Both the position numbers and the translations under genes were made by a program. The notes under the pieces were generated by a model. The model searched no databases. It was given only the letters and a program-made list of their open reading frames with translations, and was not told where the DNA came from. Below, piece after piece: positions 56,442 through 64,000 of a DNA stretch of 64,000 nt (position 1 is the stretch's first letter; each line of letters starts with the position of its first letter). The DNA is from DATKUC01 sp964577375 (GTDB taxonomy: Bacteria; Spirochaetota; Spirochaetia; DSM-27196; DATKUC01). The DNA lies in NCBI GenBank assembly GCA_964577375.1, contig CAZNYW010000008.1, forward strand, positions 34,322 to 98,321, given 5' to 3'.

Positions 56442-58219
56442 GGCATTCGCACCTGCTTTTCATCGGGAACGAAGGCAGGCAGAAGCCGTCTCGATTCGGT
56501 GTCGATAACGCCGCGATCGCTGAACTTGTACATCGGGCTCACGCTCAAGGAGAGCAGGGAGAGCATGAGAAACGGACGCTCCCTTCTCATCCCAAGCCCG
56601 GCAAGCTCTTTCTCTACATGGGCCAAGCCCTCGGCAACGACCTCGAACGTATCGCTTGAAAGCAGTCCGAAATAGGGCAGATCCACGGCGCTAGTCACCG
56701 TATCTCCCACCCCGCTCTGCACCACCAGGGCTCCGCCGCGGCGAATGACCTCGTTCGCAGCCTGCGCCATCTCCCCACGACTTCTGCCCACAATCAGAAG
56801 GTTGTGGCTGTCGTGGGCGAAGCTCGTCGCGAACGCTCCCCGCTTGAGCCCGAGATTCTTCACAACACCGGTGCTCGAGCGGCTGCCGTCCCGCGCAATG
56901 ACGGTAACGCAGGCAAGGTCCTCGTCCTTCGGCCATACCGGAAAACCGTCGTCGAGCTCCAGGGAGATCAGCTCGAGTCCGGTAAGCGAGGTCTTCTCGC
57001 TCTCTATGACAACCGCGTTTGCCAAACCGGAGCGTACGAGCCGGTCGGCCACCCTGATCTCGGCCTCGTCGACCGAATCCGGCAGAAGGTTGTGATTGGG
57101 CGGCTCGTCTTCCCGGGCCGAAGAGCCCCGCCCCGACATCTTCCCGTCTCGGGCGACGACTTTGCCGTTCACAAACACGCGACGGGGAGGAAAGGTGTCG
57201 ATCCTGTCAAGAACGAGAAAGTCCGCCGTCCAGCCCGGAGCAATTGCGCCGCGTTTCACCGCGTCCTTGTCGAAGCCCAGATACCGGGCCGGCCGGATCG
57301 TTGCCGAGGCGACCGCCTCGAGGGGATCAATGCCGCAGGATATGGCGCGTTTCAAGATAAGCGACATGTGGCCGCTTCGCAGGAGTGATGCCTCGATATC
57401 GTCGCTAACAAGGAGTATTCTGGATCGATCCTGCAGGCTCATGACAGCCTCGCCGACCTCCTCCGTGAGGCTCTTCGCCTGGAGCATGACGCAGACGCCC
57501 TTCGAGAGCTGCTCTTTGAGCTTGGCCGGATTGGTCAAGGTGTGGTCCGAGCCCACACCGTGGTAGAGATATTCTGAGAGCTCGGTGCCTTTGAGCGTGG
57601 GAACGTGGCCTTCCACGAGAAGGGAACGGGCGCGTGCATTTTCCATCATCTGCGAGAGGTTCGCGCTCTTCGTCGTTTCGGCGGATGCCGGCGGAACTGA
57701 AAACTCATCGAGAACCCGGCGGTAGTCCATGACCTCTCCGAGAGCGGCTATCTCGGGCTCGTCGGCAAACTCATTGACAATGTCGGGGCCGAAGACCTGC
57801 GCAGTCCACTCCAGATCCGGGGATGTGGCGGGGACGCAGCTCGGCAGAGCGTACCGTACGTGCAGCGGCAGGTTGCGCGAGTGTTCGACCATCCAGCGAA
57901 CACCTGCAGCGCCTGCTACGTTTGCCACCTCGTGCGGATCGGCAAGAACCGCCGTTGTCCCATGCGGGACCGACGCCTGCGCAAACCGTTCAGGCGTTAG
58001 CAGGCTCGATTCTATGTGCATGTGCGCGTCAATGAGGCCGGGCATGACCACGGCCCCCGCAAGATCGTTTATCTGCGCAGCAACAAGATCAGGCGGAGGA
58101 TCACCGGCCTCCACGTAGAGAAACCTCCCCTCTTTGATCCCCATCCAGCCCCGGAACGCTCTGAGGAGAAACACGTCTACAATCTCGGCGTTGAGAAAAA
58201 CTGCATCGAGGCCAACCAT
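56438..58219 (-). CDS. ade: Adenine deaminase
   Basis: The 593-residue protein carries the amidohydrolase metal motif P-G-L-I-D-A-H-M-H-I-E-S-S and the adenine-deaminase signature V-P-H-G-T-T-A-V-L-A-D-P-H-E-V-A-N-V-x-G. Near the C-terminus S-F-A-H-D-S-H-N-L-L-I-V-G is another hallmark of the AdeC family. It converts adenine to hypoxanthine and ammonia. It lies between the nucleoside phosphorylase and phosphoribosyltransferase genes, which completes a purine salvage path. GTAGGGAT precedes the ATG. Confidence 0.92.
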   Translation of the reverse strand: MVGLDAVFLNAEIVDVFLLRAFRGWMGIKEGRFLYVEAGDPPPDLVAAQINDLAGAVVMPGLIDAHMHIESSLLTPERFAQASVPHGTTAVLADPHEVANVAGAAGVRWMVEHSRNLPLHVRYALPSCVPATSPDLEWTAQVFGPDIVNEFADEPEIAALGEVMDYRRVLDEFSVPPASAETTKSANLSQMMENARARSLLVEGHVPTLKGTELSEYLYHGVGSDHTLTNPAKLKEQLSKGVCVMLQAKSLTEEVGEAVMSLQDRSRILLVSDDIEASLLRSGHMSLILKRAISCGIDPLEAVASATIRPARYLGFDKDAVKRGAIAPGWTADFLVLDRIDTFPPRRVFVNGKVVARDGKMSGRGSSAREDEPPNHNLLPDSVDEAEIRVADRLVRSGLANAVVIESEKTSLTGLELISLELDDGFPVWPKDEDLACVTVIARDGSRSSTGVVKNLGLKRGAFATSFAHDSHNLLIVGRSRGEMAQAANEVIRRGGALVVQSGVGDTVTSAVDLPYFGLLSSDTFEVVAEGLAHVEKELAGLGMRRERPFLMLSLLSLSVSPMYKFSDRGVIDTESRRLLPAFVPDEKQVRMP

Positions 58220-58228
58220 CTTCGATCC

Positions 58229-58984
58229 CTACCGGCTTCGAGCGCTCTTCGAGGAAAGCCTCTCCACAGCCTTTAGCGCCGCATCGATTGCCGCAGATTC
58301 TCCGGTGGTAAACAGCCGCTCCTTCTGCTCCTGTGTGGGCTGCCGGTCGAAAAGGATGTTTGAATCGGTTGATACAATCGCACCAGCTGCGACTCGCCGT
58401 GCCGATGCGACGATAAAGAGCACCGCGGCTTCCTGCTCCGCTGCCACGACTCCCGCGGCGGTGAGCTTCTCGTTCAATTCGGCATCCTGCACGTAGAAGG
58501 CATCCCGGGTATAACCGATGCCCGCCCTGAAGCTCTTCCCGGACTCCTCGAGCACAGCAACAAGCGCGTTCGTGACCTCCCTGTCTGCGACGGCCGGGAA
58601 CTCCGGCGGGAGGTAAACGCGCGATGTGCCCTCGCCCCTGTAAGCTGCGGTCAACACGACCGGCGTTCCAATCGGAATATCCTTCTGCCTTCCGCCTGCG
58701 GATCCCACCCGGATGAGCACGCGCGCGCCGATGCGGATCAGCTCTTCAAATGCGATGGAGGCGGCAGGCCCTCCTATCCCCGTTGAACAGACACTCACCG
58801 GAACCCCGTGGTAGGTCCCCGTGTACACCAGATACTCACGGTTGTCCCCCACAAGTTTTGCATCGTCAAATCGCTCCGCAATTCGCTTCGCCCTCCCCGG
58901 GTCGCCAGGCACAAGGACAAAGGGCGCTATGTCACCGGTTCTGCACCGGAGGTGTTTCTGCACGGGGTTAGGGTCCTGGCTCAT
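58229..58984 (-). CDS. Nucleoside phosphorylase (uridine/purine nucleoside phosphorylase family)
   Basis: The 251-residue protein matches the PNP/UDP family: V-L-V-P-G-D-P-G-R (about 23-31), S-T-G-I-G-G-P-A-A (phosphate/ribose contact), I-R-V-G-S-A-G-G (about 90-97) and a late E-Q-E-A-A-V-L-F segment in place of the usual V-D-M-E-x-A-A-L-F. It splits nucleosides with phosphate into base and ribose-1-phosphate. Clustering with adenine deaminase suggests purine nucleosides as substrate, although the sequence alone also fits uridine phosphorylase. Confidence 0.85.
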   Translation of the reverse strand: MSQDPNPVQKHLRCRTGDIAPFVLVPGDPGRAKRIAERFDDAKLVGDNREYLVYTGTYHGVPVSVCSTGIGGPAASIAFEELIRIGARVLIRVGSAGGRQKDIPIGTPVVLTAAYRGEGTSRVYLPPEFPAVADREVTNALVAVLEESGKSFRAGIGYTRDAFYVQDAELNEKLTAAGVVAAEQEAAVLFIVASARRVAAGAIVSTDSNILFDRQPTQEQKERLFTTGESAAIDAALKAVERLSSKSARSR

Positions 58985-58989
58985 ATCTG

Positions 58990-60057
58990 TTACTCCCTCT
59001 TCTCGATGATCAAGCCTTCTGCCGGAATCGACAGATGCACCGAATCGCCGTCGGCCCGCCGCCGCGGCCCGGCCACAATCACGGCAAGCTCCGTGTCGGC
59101 GACCTTTATCAGGTACTGCATCGACTTACCTTGAAAGGTACCGAAAAGGACCAAGGCATCCAGACAATTCTCGCCCCCGCTATCCAGAAGAAGTGCGTCC
59201 TCAGGACGAAAATAGAGCGAGACCGCCGCTCCTGCGGTCACATTCTCAGGCAGGTTATGAGGCGTTGCAACGATGGCTTTGTCGCCGATCTCCACGGTAA
59301 CCGACCGGCCGTCGATACTCCGTACGTGCCCCTCGAGCTGGTTGTCGAATCCGACGAAACGAGCAACCTGAGGGGTAGCCGGCCTCTGGTAGATATCTTC
59401 CGGAGCACCAATCTGGTCGATCTTCCCCTGGTTCATGACGACGATTCTGTCGGAGAGGCTCAGCGCCTCTATCTGATCGTGGGTGACATAGATCATGGTG
59501 ACGTTGAGTGCACGCTGTATTCGCGACAGCTCGGCGCGCATCTGAAGCCTGAGCTTCGCATCCAGATTGGACAACGGCTCGTCGAGAAGAAGCACGCTCG
59601 GCTCAATCACGATTGCCCGCGATAGGGCCACCCGCTGTCGCTGTCCACCCGAAAGCTGCGACGGCAGGCGGGACTCGAGCCCGGTGAGGTCGGTCAACTC
59701 GATCGCTTTCTCCACGCGTGCCGCTATCTCCTCCTTGGCCACCCGACGCATCTGGAGGCCGAATGCCACGTTCCGGAACACCGAGAGATGCGGAAACAGC
59801 GCATAGCTCTGGAACACCAGACCGATGTTGCGTTTGTTCGGCGGCGCCGCCGTGATATCTTTGCCCTCCAGTATCACCCTGCCGGCGGTCGGGCGCAGGA
59901 AACCGGAGATCATCCGCAGCGTCGTAGTCTTGCCGCAACCGCTCGGCCCGAGAAGCGAAACGAGCTCTCCCTTTTCAACCTCGAGGCAGTAGTCCTTCAG
60001 GACGGAAACTCCGGTCTGGTAGCCTCCAACAAGATGGTCAAGCTTCAGGTAACTCAC
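58990..60057 (-). CDS. ABC transporter ATP-binding protein (PotA-like)
   Basis: The 355-residue ATPase has Walker A G-P-S-G-C-G-K-T-T (about 38-46), signature L-S-G-G-Q-R-Q-R-V-A, Walker B V-L-L-L-D-E-P-L-S-N-L-D and a C-terminal TOBE domain (about 280-350). It drives the PotB/PotC-like permeases encoded upstream. The nucleoside phosphorylase gene starts five bases after its stop, so import and salvage are one transcription unit. Confidence 0.9.
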   Translation of the reverse strand: MSYLKLDHLVGGYQTGVSVLKDYCLEVEKGELVSLLGPSGCGKTTTLRMISGFLRPTAGRVILEGKDITAAPPNKRNIGLVFQSYALFPHLSVFRNVAFGLQMRRVAKEEIAARVEKAIELTDLTGLESRLPSQLSGGQRQRVALSRAIVIEPSVLLLDEPLSNLDAKLRLQMRAELSRIQRALNVTMIYVTHDQIEALSLSDRIVVMNQGKIDQIGAPEDIYQRPATPQVARFVGFDNQLEGHVRSIDGRSVTVEIGDKAIVATPHNLPENVTAGAAVSLYFRPEDALLLDSGGENCLDALVLFGTFQGKSMQYLIKVADTELAVIVAGPRRRADGDSVHLSIPAEGLIIEKRE

Positions 60058-60067
60058 ACTTTCCCTC

Positions 60068-60847
60068 TCACACGTATTTCGACAGTCCCATCATCTTCTC
60101 TGCAGACTGAACAATAAGAACCGTAACAACAATGAGGATGCTGGACAGGGCGGCTATCGTAGGATCGAAATAGTACTCCATGTATACCAACATCTGAATC
60201 GGCAGCGTGGCCACCCCGGGGCCCGTCAAGAAGAGTGAGACCGGAACATTGTTGAACGAGGTAATGAACGACAGGATAAACGCCGCGGCCACTCCAGATC
60301 GAATGTTGGGCAACACCACCAGAAAGAAACTTCGTGAACGGGCGGCTCCCAAGCTTATGGCGGCCTCCTCCACCTCCGGTTCGAAGTTGCGCAGGCTCGC
60401 GGTAACCACCCTGAGGGCGTAGGGGATAAGGATTGCGGTGTGGCCGAGGTACAAGCCGAGAAGCACGGGAAGATTGCCGATGAGCACGAAGAATCGCAGG
60501 AGGGCAAATCCTATGACAAGCCCCGGGACGATTACGGGAGAGGATATGACAGTCTCAAGAAGGTTCTTGCCCGGGAAGTTGTGGCGCACGAAAGCGTAGG
60601 CTGCCGGGATTCCGAGCAGAAGCGCCGAAACAGTTGCAGCAAGTGCGACATACAGACTTGTCCAGAACGAGTCGAGAAACATGCTCTGATGAAATACTTT
60701 GTCGAACCACTCGAGCGAAAATCCGTGGGGCGGGAAGGTCATGACCGCCTGTTTGCCGAACGAGGCAACAAAGATCACCAGGAAAGGTCCAAGCAGAAAC
60801 AGATAGAGAAGAATCAGAACGAACAGAGCGAACTTCGTTCGTTTCAT
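60068..60847 (-). CDS. ABC transporter permease (PotC-like)
   Basis: The 259-residue protein has six membrane helices and the EAA loop V-E-E-A-A-I-S-L-G-A-A-R (about 167-178) typical of polyamine/iron-type importers. It begins at the ATG that overlaps the PotB-like stop by four bases; a longer upstream frame is out of family. It forms the channel with the PotB-like protein. Confidence 0.88.
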   Translation of the reverse strand: MKRTKFALFVLILLYLFLLGPFLVIFVASFGKQAVMTFPPHGFSLEWFDKVFHQSMFLDSFWTSLYVALAATVSALLLGIPAAYAFVRHNFPGKNLLETVISSPVIVPGLVIGFALLRFFVLIGNLPVLLGLYLGHTAILIPYALRVVTASLRNFEPEVEEAAISLGAARSRSFFLVVLPNIRSGVAAAFILSFITSFNNVPVSLFLTGPGVATLPIQMLVYMEYYFDPTIAALSSILIVVTVLIVQSAEKMMGLSKYV

Positions 60848-61680
60848 GCAGTCTCCGGTCGAACCCTGCGGAGGATCAGGTAGAACACAAGCGTCGTGGC
60901 TACCATTACCACCGCAATGATCGTCGCGTTGGTCCAGTTCATCAGGACCAGGGCCTCCTGCTGCATGAGCGTTGCAAGAGTGAGCACTCCGGTCCCACCC
61001 AGGATTGCAGGGGTTACGTAGGCGGTTATGCTCCCGGTAAAGACAAGGATGGAGCCCATGATGAAACCGTCCGCTGAGAGCGGCAGGATGACCCGAAAAA
61101 ACGCAGTCAGACGGTTTGCGCCCAGGCTGAGCGCGGCCTCTTCGGCATCCTGCGGGATATTTTCCATCGCGCTCACCAGGCTCAGCACCATGAGCGGCAG
61201 AAAAAGCTGCGCGAGACCTACAACAATCGCGCCCTGCGTGTACAGAAGTTTGGCCGGCTGCTGAATGATACCCAGAGCCCGCAGAAGCTGATTGATCATC
61301 CCGAAGCGACCGAGGATGACTATCCATGCGTAGGTCCTGGCAACCGGGCTCGTCATGAGCGGAAGTATGACTATCGACATGAGGACCGACCTTCTGCCCT
61401 TACTCATCCGCACAAGCGCATACGAGGCGGGGTAGGCAACCAGCGCCGACAGTCCCGTTACCAGGAGCCCGAACTTCAGTGTCCGTCCATAGACGACGAG
61501 GAATCTCGGGCTGTGGAGGAATGTGATATAAGGAGAAATCGAGAACGATCCGCCGGAAGTGCGAAAGCTCGCAAGAAGGACAAAGACCAGGGGCAGCAGG
61601 AAGAAAAGTGTGAGAAAGAGGGTACTCGGACCCACGAGGGCACCGAGTACCCTGCCTTTTTGCCCGGAGTTAACGCTCAA
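60844..61680 (-). CDS. ABC transporter permease (PotB-like)
   Basis: The 278-residue protein has six helices, starting F-L-T-L-F-F-L-L-P-L-V-F-V-L-L, and the EAA loop A-E-E-A-A-L-S-L-G-A-N-R (about 185-196). It follows the binding-protein gene by 24 bases and overlaps the PotC-like gene by four. Confidence 0.88.
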   Translation of the reverse strand: MSVNSGQKGRVLGALVGPSTLFLTLFFLLPLVFVLLASFRTSGGSFSISPYITFLHSPRFLVVYGRTLKFGLLVTGLSALVAYPASYALVRMSKGRRSVLMSIVILPLMTSPVARTYAWIVILGRFGMINQLLRALGIIQQPAKLLYTQGAIVVGLAQLFLPLMVLSLVSAMENIPQDAEEAALSLGANRLTAFFRVILPLSADGFIMGSILVFTGSITAYVTPAILGGTGVLTLATLMQQEALVLMNWTNATIIAVVMVATTLVFYLILRRVRPETA

Positions 61681-61704
61681 GCAGACACCACGAAATCAGC
61701 GATG

Positions 61705-62805
61705 CTATTTCGCCATGATAGAGTTCCAGCGCTTAATCCAGGCATCCTGCTGGCTTGCCACCTTTGTGTCGTCGAGGAAGACCAGCTTGTCGATGATCTT
61801 CGCGCCGTAGGTAAGCTTCTTGGCGATATTGTCGGGAACGGTTACGGTGGAATTGGTCGGCGAATCCACCAGATCCATCGCCTCGGCGGTCTGCACCTCT
61901 TTCGAGATCAGGAAGTTGATGTACGCATTCGCAAGGTCCGCGTGCTTCGCGCCTTTGACCACGCTAACAACGCTCTGCGAGGCGGGCACTCCCTCTTTCG
62001 GCACGACCGACACGAGCGGAACCCCGGTTGCGACCAGATCGCCCCACGAGAAGCTCGAGTAGGGAGCCACCCAGACCTCTCCCTGCTGAACGAGCGATAC
62101 GAGCTGGGAGGACACCGTGTAGACGGTCGTCAAATTCGGCGAGAGCTTTGCCAGAGCGTTCCACGCGGGCTCCACATTGTCCTGCGACCCACCGAACGCC
62201 CTCGCCATCATCACCACCGTTGCCGGGCCGAAGGTAGTGGTAATGTTGGGAATGCTTACGTAGCCCTTGAGATCCGGGCGCAGGAGATCCGCCCATGAGG
62301 TAATCGGCGTCTTCACTTTGTCCGTGCGGTAGGTAAGCAGGAGAGAGCTCACCGCATATCCGACCCCGTAGTCACTTCCGAGCGGATCCTTCGCCCAGCT
62401 ATACAGTTGCGAAAGATTAGGAATTTTCGACGGGTCATAGGGCTGGAGTACGCCTTTTTCGACCGCGATCGTGCTGTAGTTGCCGGCAAGCTGGACCACA
62501 TCCACATCCGGGTTGTCCATTTTCGCCACCAGCTTTGTCAGCCGCGGCGCGTTGTTGCCGAGCTCATAGACAACCTTGACACCGTATTTTTCCTCGAAGG
62601 GCTGGGTGATGTTCTTCTTGATCAGGTCCATGTTGAAGCCCCACGTCGATACGGTAAGCGTTTGACCCTTGAACGGCATTTGTGACGCAGCCTCCGTCGC
62701 AGGCGCTGCTGCCCCGGATTCCTTCGCTCCACCTGCATAAAGTGCCGTAGAAATGGAAAACATAACGGCAACAACCATGATTGATGACAAGGCGTGGTTC
62801 TTCAT
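61705..62805 (-). CDS. Extracellular solute-binding protein (PotD-like)
   Basis: The 366-residue protein has a signal peptide (V-A-V-M-F-S-I-S-T-A-L-Y-A before G-G-A-K-E-S), a low-complexity alanine/threonine linker and a type II periplasmic binding fold with T-L-T-V-S-T-W-G-F and D-V-D-V-V-Q-L-A-G. It captures the substrate for the PotABC-like transporter. Polyamine binding is the family default, but the linked salvage genes make a nucleoside or purine cargo plausible. GGGAGGATAT sets the ATG at 62805. Confidence 0.87.
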   Translation of the reverse strand: MKNHALSSIMVVAVMFSISTALYAGGAKESGAAAPATEAASQMPFKGQTLTVSTWGFNMDLIKKNITQPFEEKYGVKVVYELGNNAPRLTKLVAKMDNPDVDVVQLAGNYSTIAVEKGVLQPYDPSKIPNLSQLYSWAKDPLGSDYGVGYAVSSLLLTYRTDKVKTPITSWADLLRPDLKGYVSIPNITTTFGPATVVMMARAFGGSQDNVEPAWNALAKLSPNLTTVYTVSSQLVSLVQQGEVWVAPYSSFSWGDLVATGVPLVSVVPKEGVPASQSVVSVVKGAKHADLANAYINFLISKEVQTAEAMDLVDSPTNSTVTVPDNIAKKLTYGAKIIDKLVFLDDTKVASQQDAWIKRWNSIMAK

Positions 62806-62831
62806 TGGATATCCTCCCGCGATAGGTGAAG

Positions 62832-62861
62832 AGTGTACATACAAACCGGAGGAGAGGTCAA
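62832..62861 (-). promoter_or_regulatory. Candidate promoter of the Pot-like/purine salvage operon
   Basis: Minus-strand TTGACC (62856-62861), 18 bases, TACACT (62832-62837), with a leader of about 20 bases that includes the ribosome site. The -10 is only partly consensus. Confidence 0.4.
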
Positions 62862-63131
62862 TCCAAATACGAAAACGTTGAGTCAATCTCCCAAGACTCG
62901 GCGTACAAAAGGGGTCGGATGTATGAATGGCCGCAATGGTCACAGCGAATACGAACTACGAAAAATTTTCCGGACTGCCCCAAGACGGCTTTTTCCAACA
63001 ACATACGGGGGTCTTTTCTTCGCCGTTGATTGCCATCCCCTATCCTGTTCCCGATCGGTAACACCGGCACCAGGAACGCGGCTTTATTACCGAACGGGAA
63101 AGTCGATGCGCAGAGTTCGGGGAAGGGGTGG

Positions 63132-63238
63132 TGAACTACGGATGTACGCGGATTGCGCGGATGTTCGGACAAGGGTTTCGAGATTACCCTACTTGTGGTC
63201 TTTGGTCCCATCCGCGCAATCTTCCCCATCCGTAGTTC
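63132..63238. repeat. Complete ACTACGGATG palindromic repeat (R16)
   Basis: Left arm TGAACTACGGATGTACGCGG then ATTGCGCGGATG, a centre of about 40 bases, and right arm CATCCGCGCAATCTTCCCCA then TCCGTAGTTC. Confidence 0.85.
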
Positions 63239-63302
63239 GACTTCTCCGTCGGCCTTCTTTCCCCCGCTCCTCCGTCTTCTCATTGTACCGCGGCCTCCTC
63301 GC

Positions 63303-63363
63303 TGTCAAGGGCGAGACGAGTCCTCGCTGCGCTGCCGACCTTTGGTCGGCTTGACCCTTGACA
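63303..63363. repeat. Compound inverted repeat upstream of the GxxExxY gene
   Basis: Outer arms TGTCAAGGG (63303-63311) and CCCTTGACA (63355-63363) enclose two hairpins: GCGAG...CTCGC (63311-63327) and GCCGACC TTT GGTCGGC (63334-63350). The whole can fold as a branched structure. Confidence 0.6.
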
Positions 63364-63410
63364 CCTCGTGCGCCCGCGGTTGGTCCTCCGGAAAACGAAG
63401 GAGGCGGGTT

Positions 63411-63794
63411 ATGGGTTCACTCATTCACAAAGAGCTTTCGGACAGGGTGCTCGGGGCTGCGTTCACGGTTCACAATGCGCTTGGTCCCGGGCTGCTCGAA
63501 TCGGCGTATGAAGGGGCGCTCGTCGTAGAGTTCAAGCACCTGGGCCTCAGCGTCGACCGGCAGGTGGTCTATCCGCTCGAGTATCGCGGAGAGTACGTGG
63601 GCGCGTACATAGCGGATCTCGTTGTAGAGGGCACAGTCATTCTGGAATTGAAGTCGGTGAAGGAGCTCACTTCGGCGATGGAAGCGCAGATCATCAACTA
63701 CCTGAAGCTGTCGGGGCTGCCGGTCGGGTACCTGGTCAACTTCTACGGGACACGGGTGGAGTGGAGGCGGTTTGTGAATCAGCCGGCCGGGTAG
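63411..63794 (+). CDS. GxxExxY protein (PD-(D/E)XK fold family)
   Basis: The 127-residue protein contains the naming motif G27-L-L-E30-S-A-Y33 and a nuclease-fold-like pair D69 (Y-I-A-D-L) and E79-L-K81 (V-I-L-E-L-K). It also has the late segment I-N-Y-L-K-L-S-G-L-P-V-G-Y-L-V-N-F, a hallmark of the family. Its molecular function is unknown; the fold suggests a nuclease or DNA-binding role. AAGGAGGCGGGTT precedes the ATG, which rules out longer starts. A complete repeat (R16) and a compound inverted repeat lie directly upstream. Confidence 0.88.
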   Translation: MGSLIHKELSDRVLGAAFTVHNALGPGLLESAYEGALVVEFKHLGLSVDRQVVYPLEYRGEYVGAYIADLVVEGTVILELKSVKELTSAMEAQIINYLKLSGLPVGYLVNFYGTRVEWRRFVNQPAG

Positions 63795-63823
63795 TATGCC
63801 GCTCCGGTGGCTGTAGCGCCGAC

Positions 63824-64000
63824 CTACTTTTTCAACTTGCTCAAAGGATGCAGTTGCATTACGTCAACGATTTCGGAAATGGTGATTGTTCGCCACTCAG
63901 CGCCTTCCTTGTTGCGGGCATCTTCGATGACTTCCTCCAAGTCAGCGTGAAGCTTCACGAGGTCAGCTTCGAGTGCTTGTATGTACGAGTCTTTGGCGTC
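63824..64000 (-). CDS. C-terminal part of a small helical protein (partial, 5' end outside window)
   Basis: The minus strand is open from the window edge to a TAG at 63824-63826 and encodes 58 residues: an acidic-basic helix (A-L-E-A-D-L-V-K-L-H-A-D-L-E-E-V-I-E-D) followed by E-W-R-T-I-T-I-S-E-I-V-D-V-M-Q-L-H-P-L-S-K-L-K-K. Base composition is lower in GC than the flanks. I do not recognise the family. Confidence 0.5.
   Translation of the reverse strand, partial: DAKDSYIQALEADLVKLHADLEEVIEDARNKEGAEWRTITISEIVDVMQLHPLSKLKK

Noticed and set aside
22672..63238. True integron attC sites
   Set aside because: The two-stem plan is similar, but the GTTRRRY/RYYYAAC core does not match consistently and no integron integrase is in the window. 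Kept only as an analogy.
1..64000. tRNA, rRNA or complete insertion sequences
   Set aside because: I looked for cloverleaf arms, rRNA-like blocks and DDE transposases and found none that I could support.

Overview
The window looks like a piece of a GC-rich bacterial chromosome, most likely a free-living spirochaete. The best clue is the mature N-terminus of both ABC binding proteins, which reads GGAKE directly after the signal peptide, a pattern common in Treponema/Spirochaeta-type genomes. This is an inference from motifs; no rRNA, tRNA or other phylogenetic marker is present. Genes are densely packed, many with ATGA overlaps and good Shine-Dalgarno sites.

Region 1 (1-22.5 kb) is ordinary chromosome. 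It holds a partial isoprenylcysteine methyltransferase-like gene, a DHFR-fold reductase, two tandem MalT-like LuxR ATPase regulators behind a clear promoter, a methyltransferase, a GAF-type PEP phosphotransferase (ptsP), EamA and MFS transporters, an orphan histidine kinase, a DinB-fold protein, a penicillin-acylase-type hydrolase, a TetR/membrane-protein pair with palindromic operators, and a flavodoxin / PadR / tandem flavodoxin-fold group with a nearly leaderless padR promoter.

Region 2 (22.6-63.8 kb) has a different texture. Imperfect-palindrome repeats (arms GAACTACGGATG...CGCGGATG and the inverse) occur at 16 places and cut the region into blocks of one to a few genes. In order the blocks are: a TPR/SLOG-like class III nucleotide cyclase with a TIR protein carrying a histone-H1-like tail; a frameshifted MCP-like gene; an NTF2-fold protein; a thioredoxin-like protein with a LolD/YbbP/HlyD-type export system; a caspase-PEGA-sulfatase-modifying-fold protein with a DUF4384 protein; two tandem lipoproteins with a perfect 455-bp duplication; an FMN-binding protein; an MFS transporter; a sugar ABC importer; an AlkA-type glycosylase; an XRE-ImmA / PIN / GHKL ATPase island; a PD-(D/E)XK nuclease-like gene abutted by repeats on both sides, with two decayed relatives near 39.5-40.8 kb; a decayed higBA toxin-antitoxin locus fused to a truncated mscL; a Pot-type ABC importer in one operon with nucleoside phosphorylase, adenine deaminase and a phosphoribosyltransferase; and a GxxExxY (also PD-(D/E)XK fold) gene next to the last repeat.

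The best candidates for something undescribed are (a) the cyclase + H1-tail TIR cassette, which resembles a second-messenger immune pair but has an unusual sensor and effector layout, and (b) the repeat family itself, whose two-stem architecture, variable centre, block-delimiting placement and association with PD-(D/E)XK genes suggest a mobile or cassette-like element. Both are inferences from sequence reading only.
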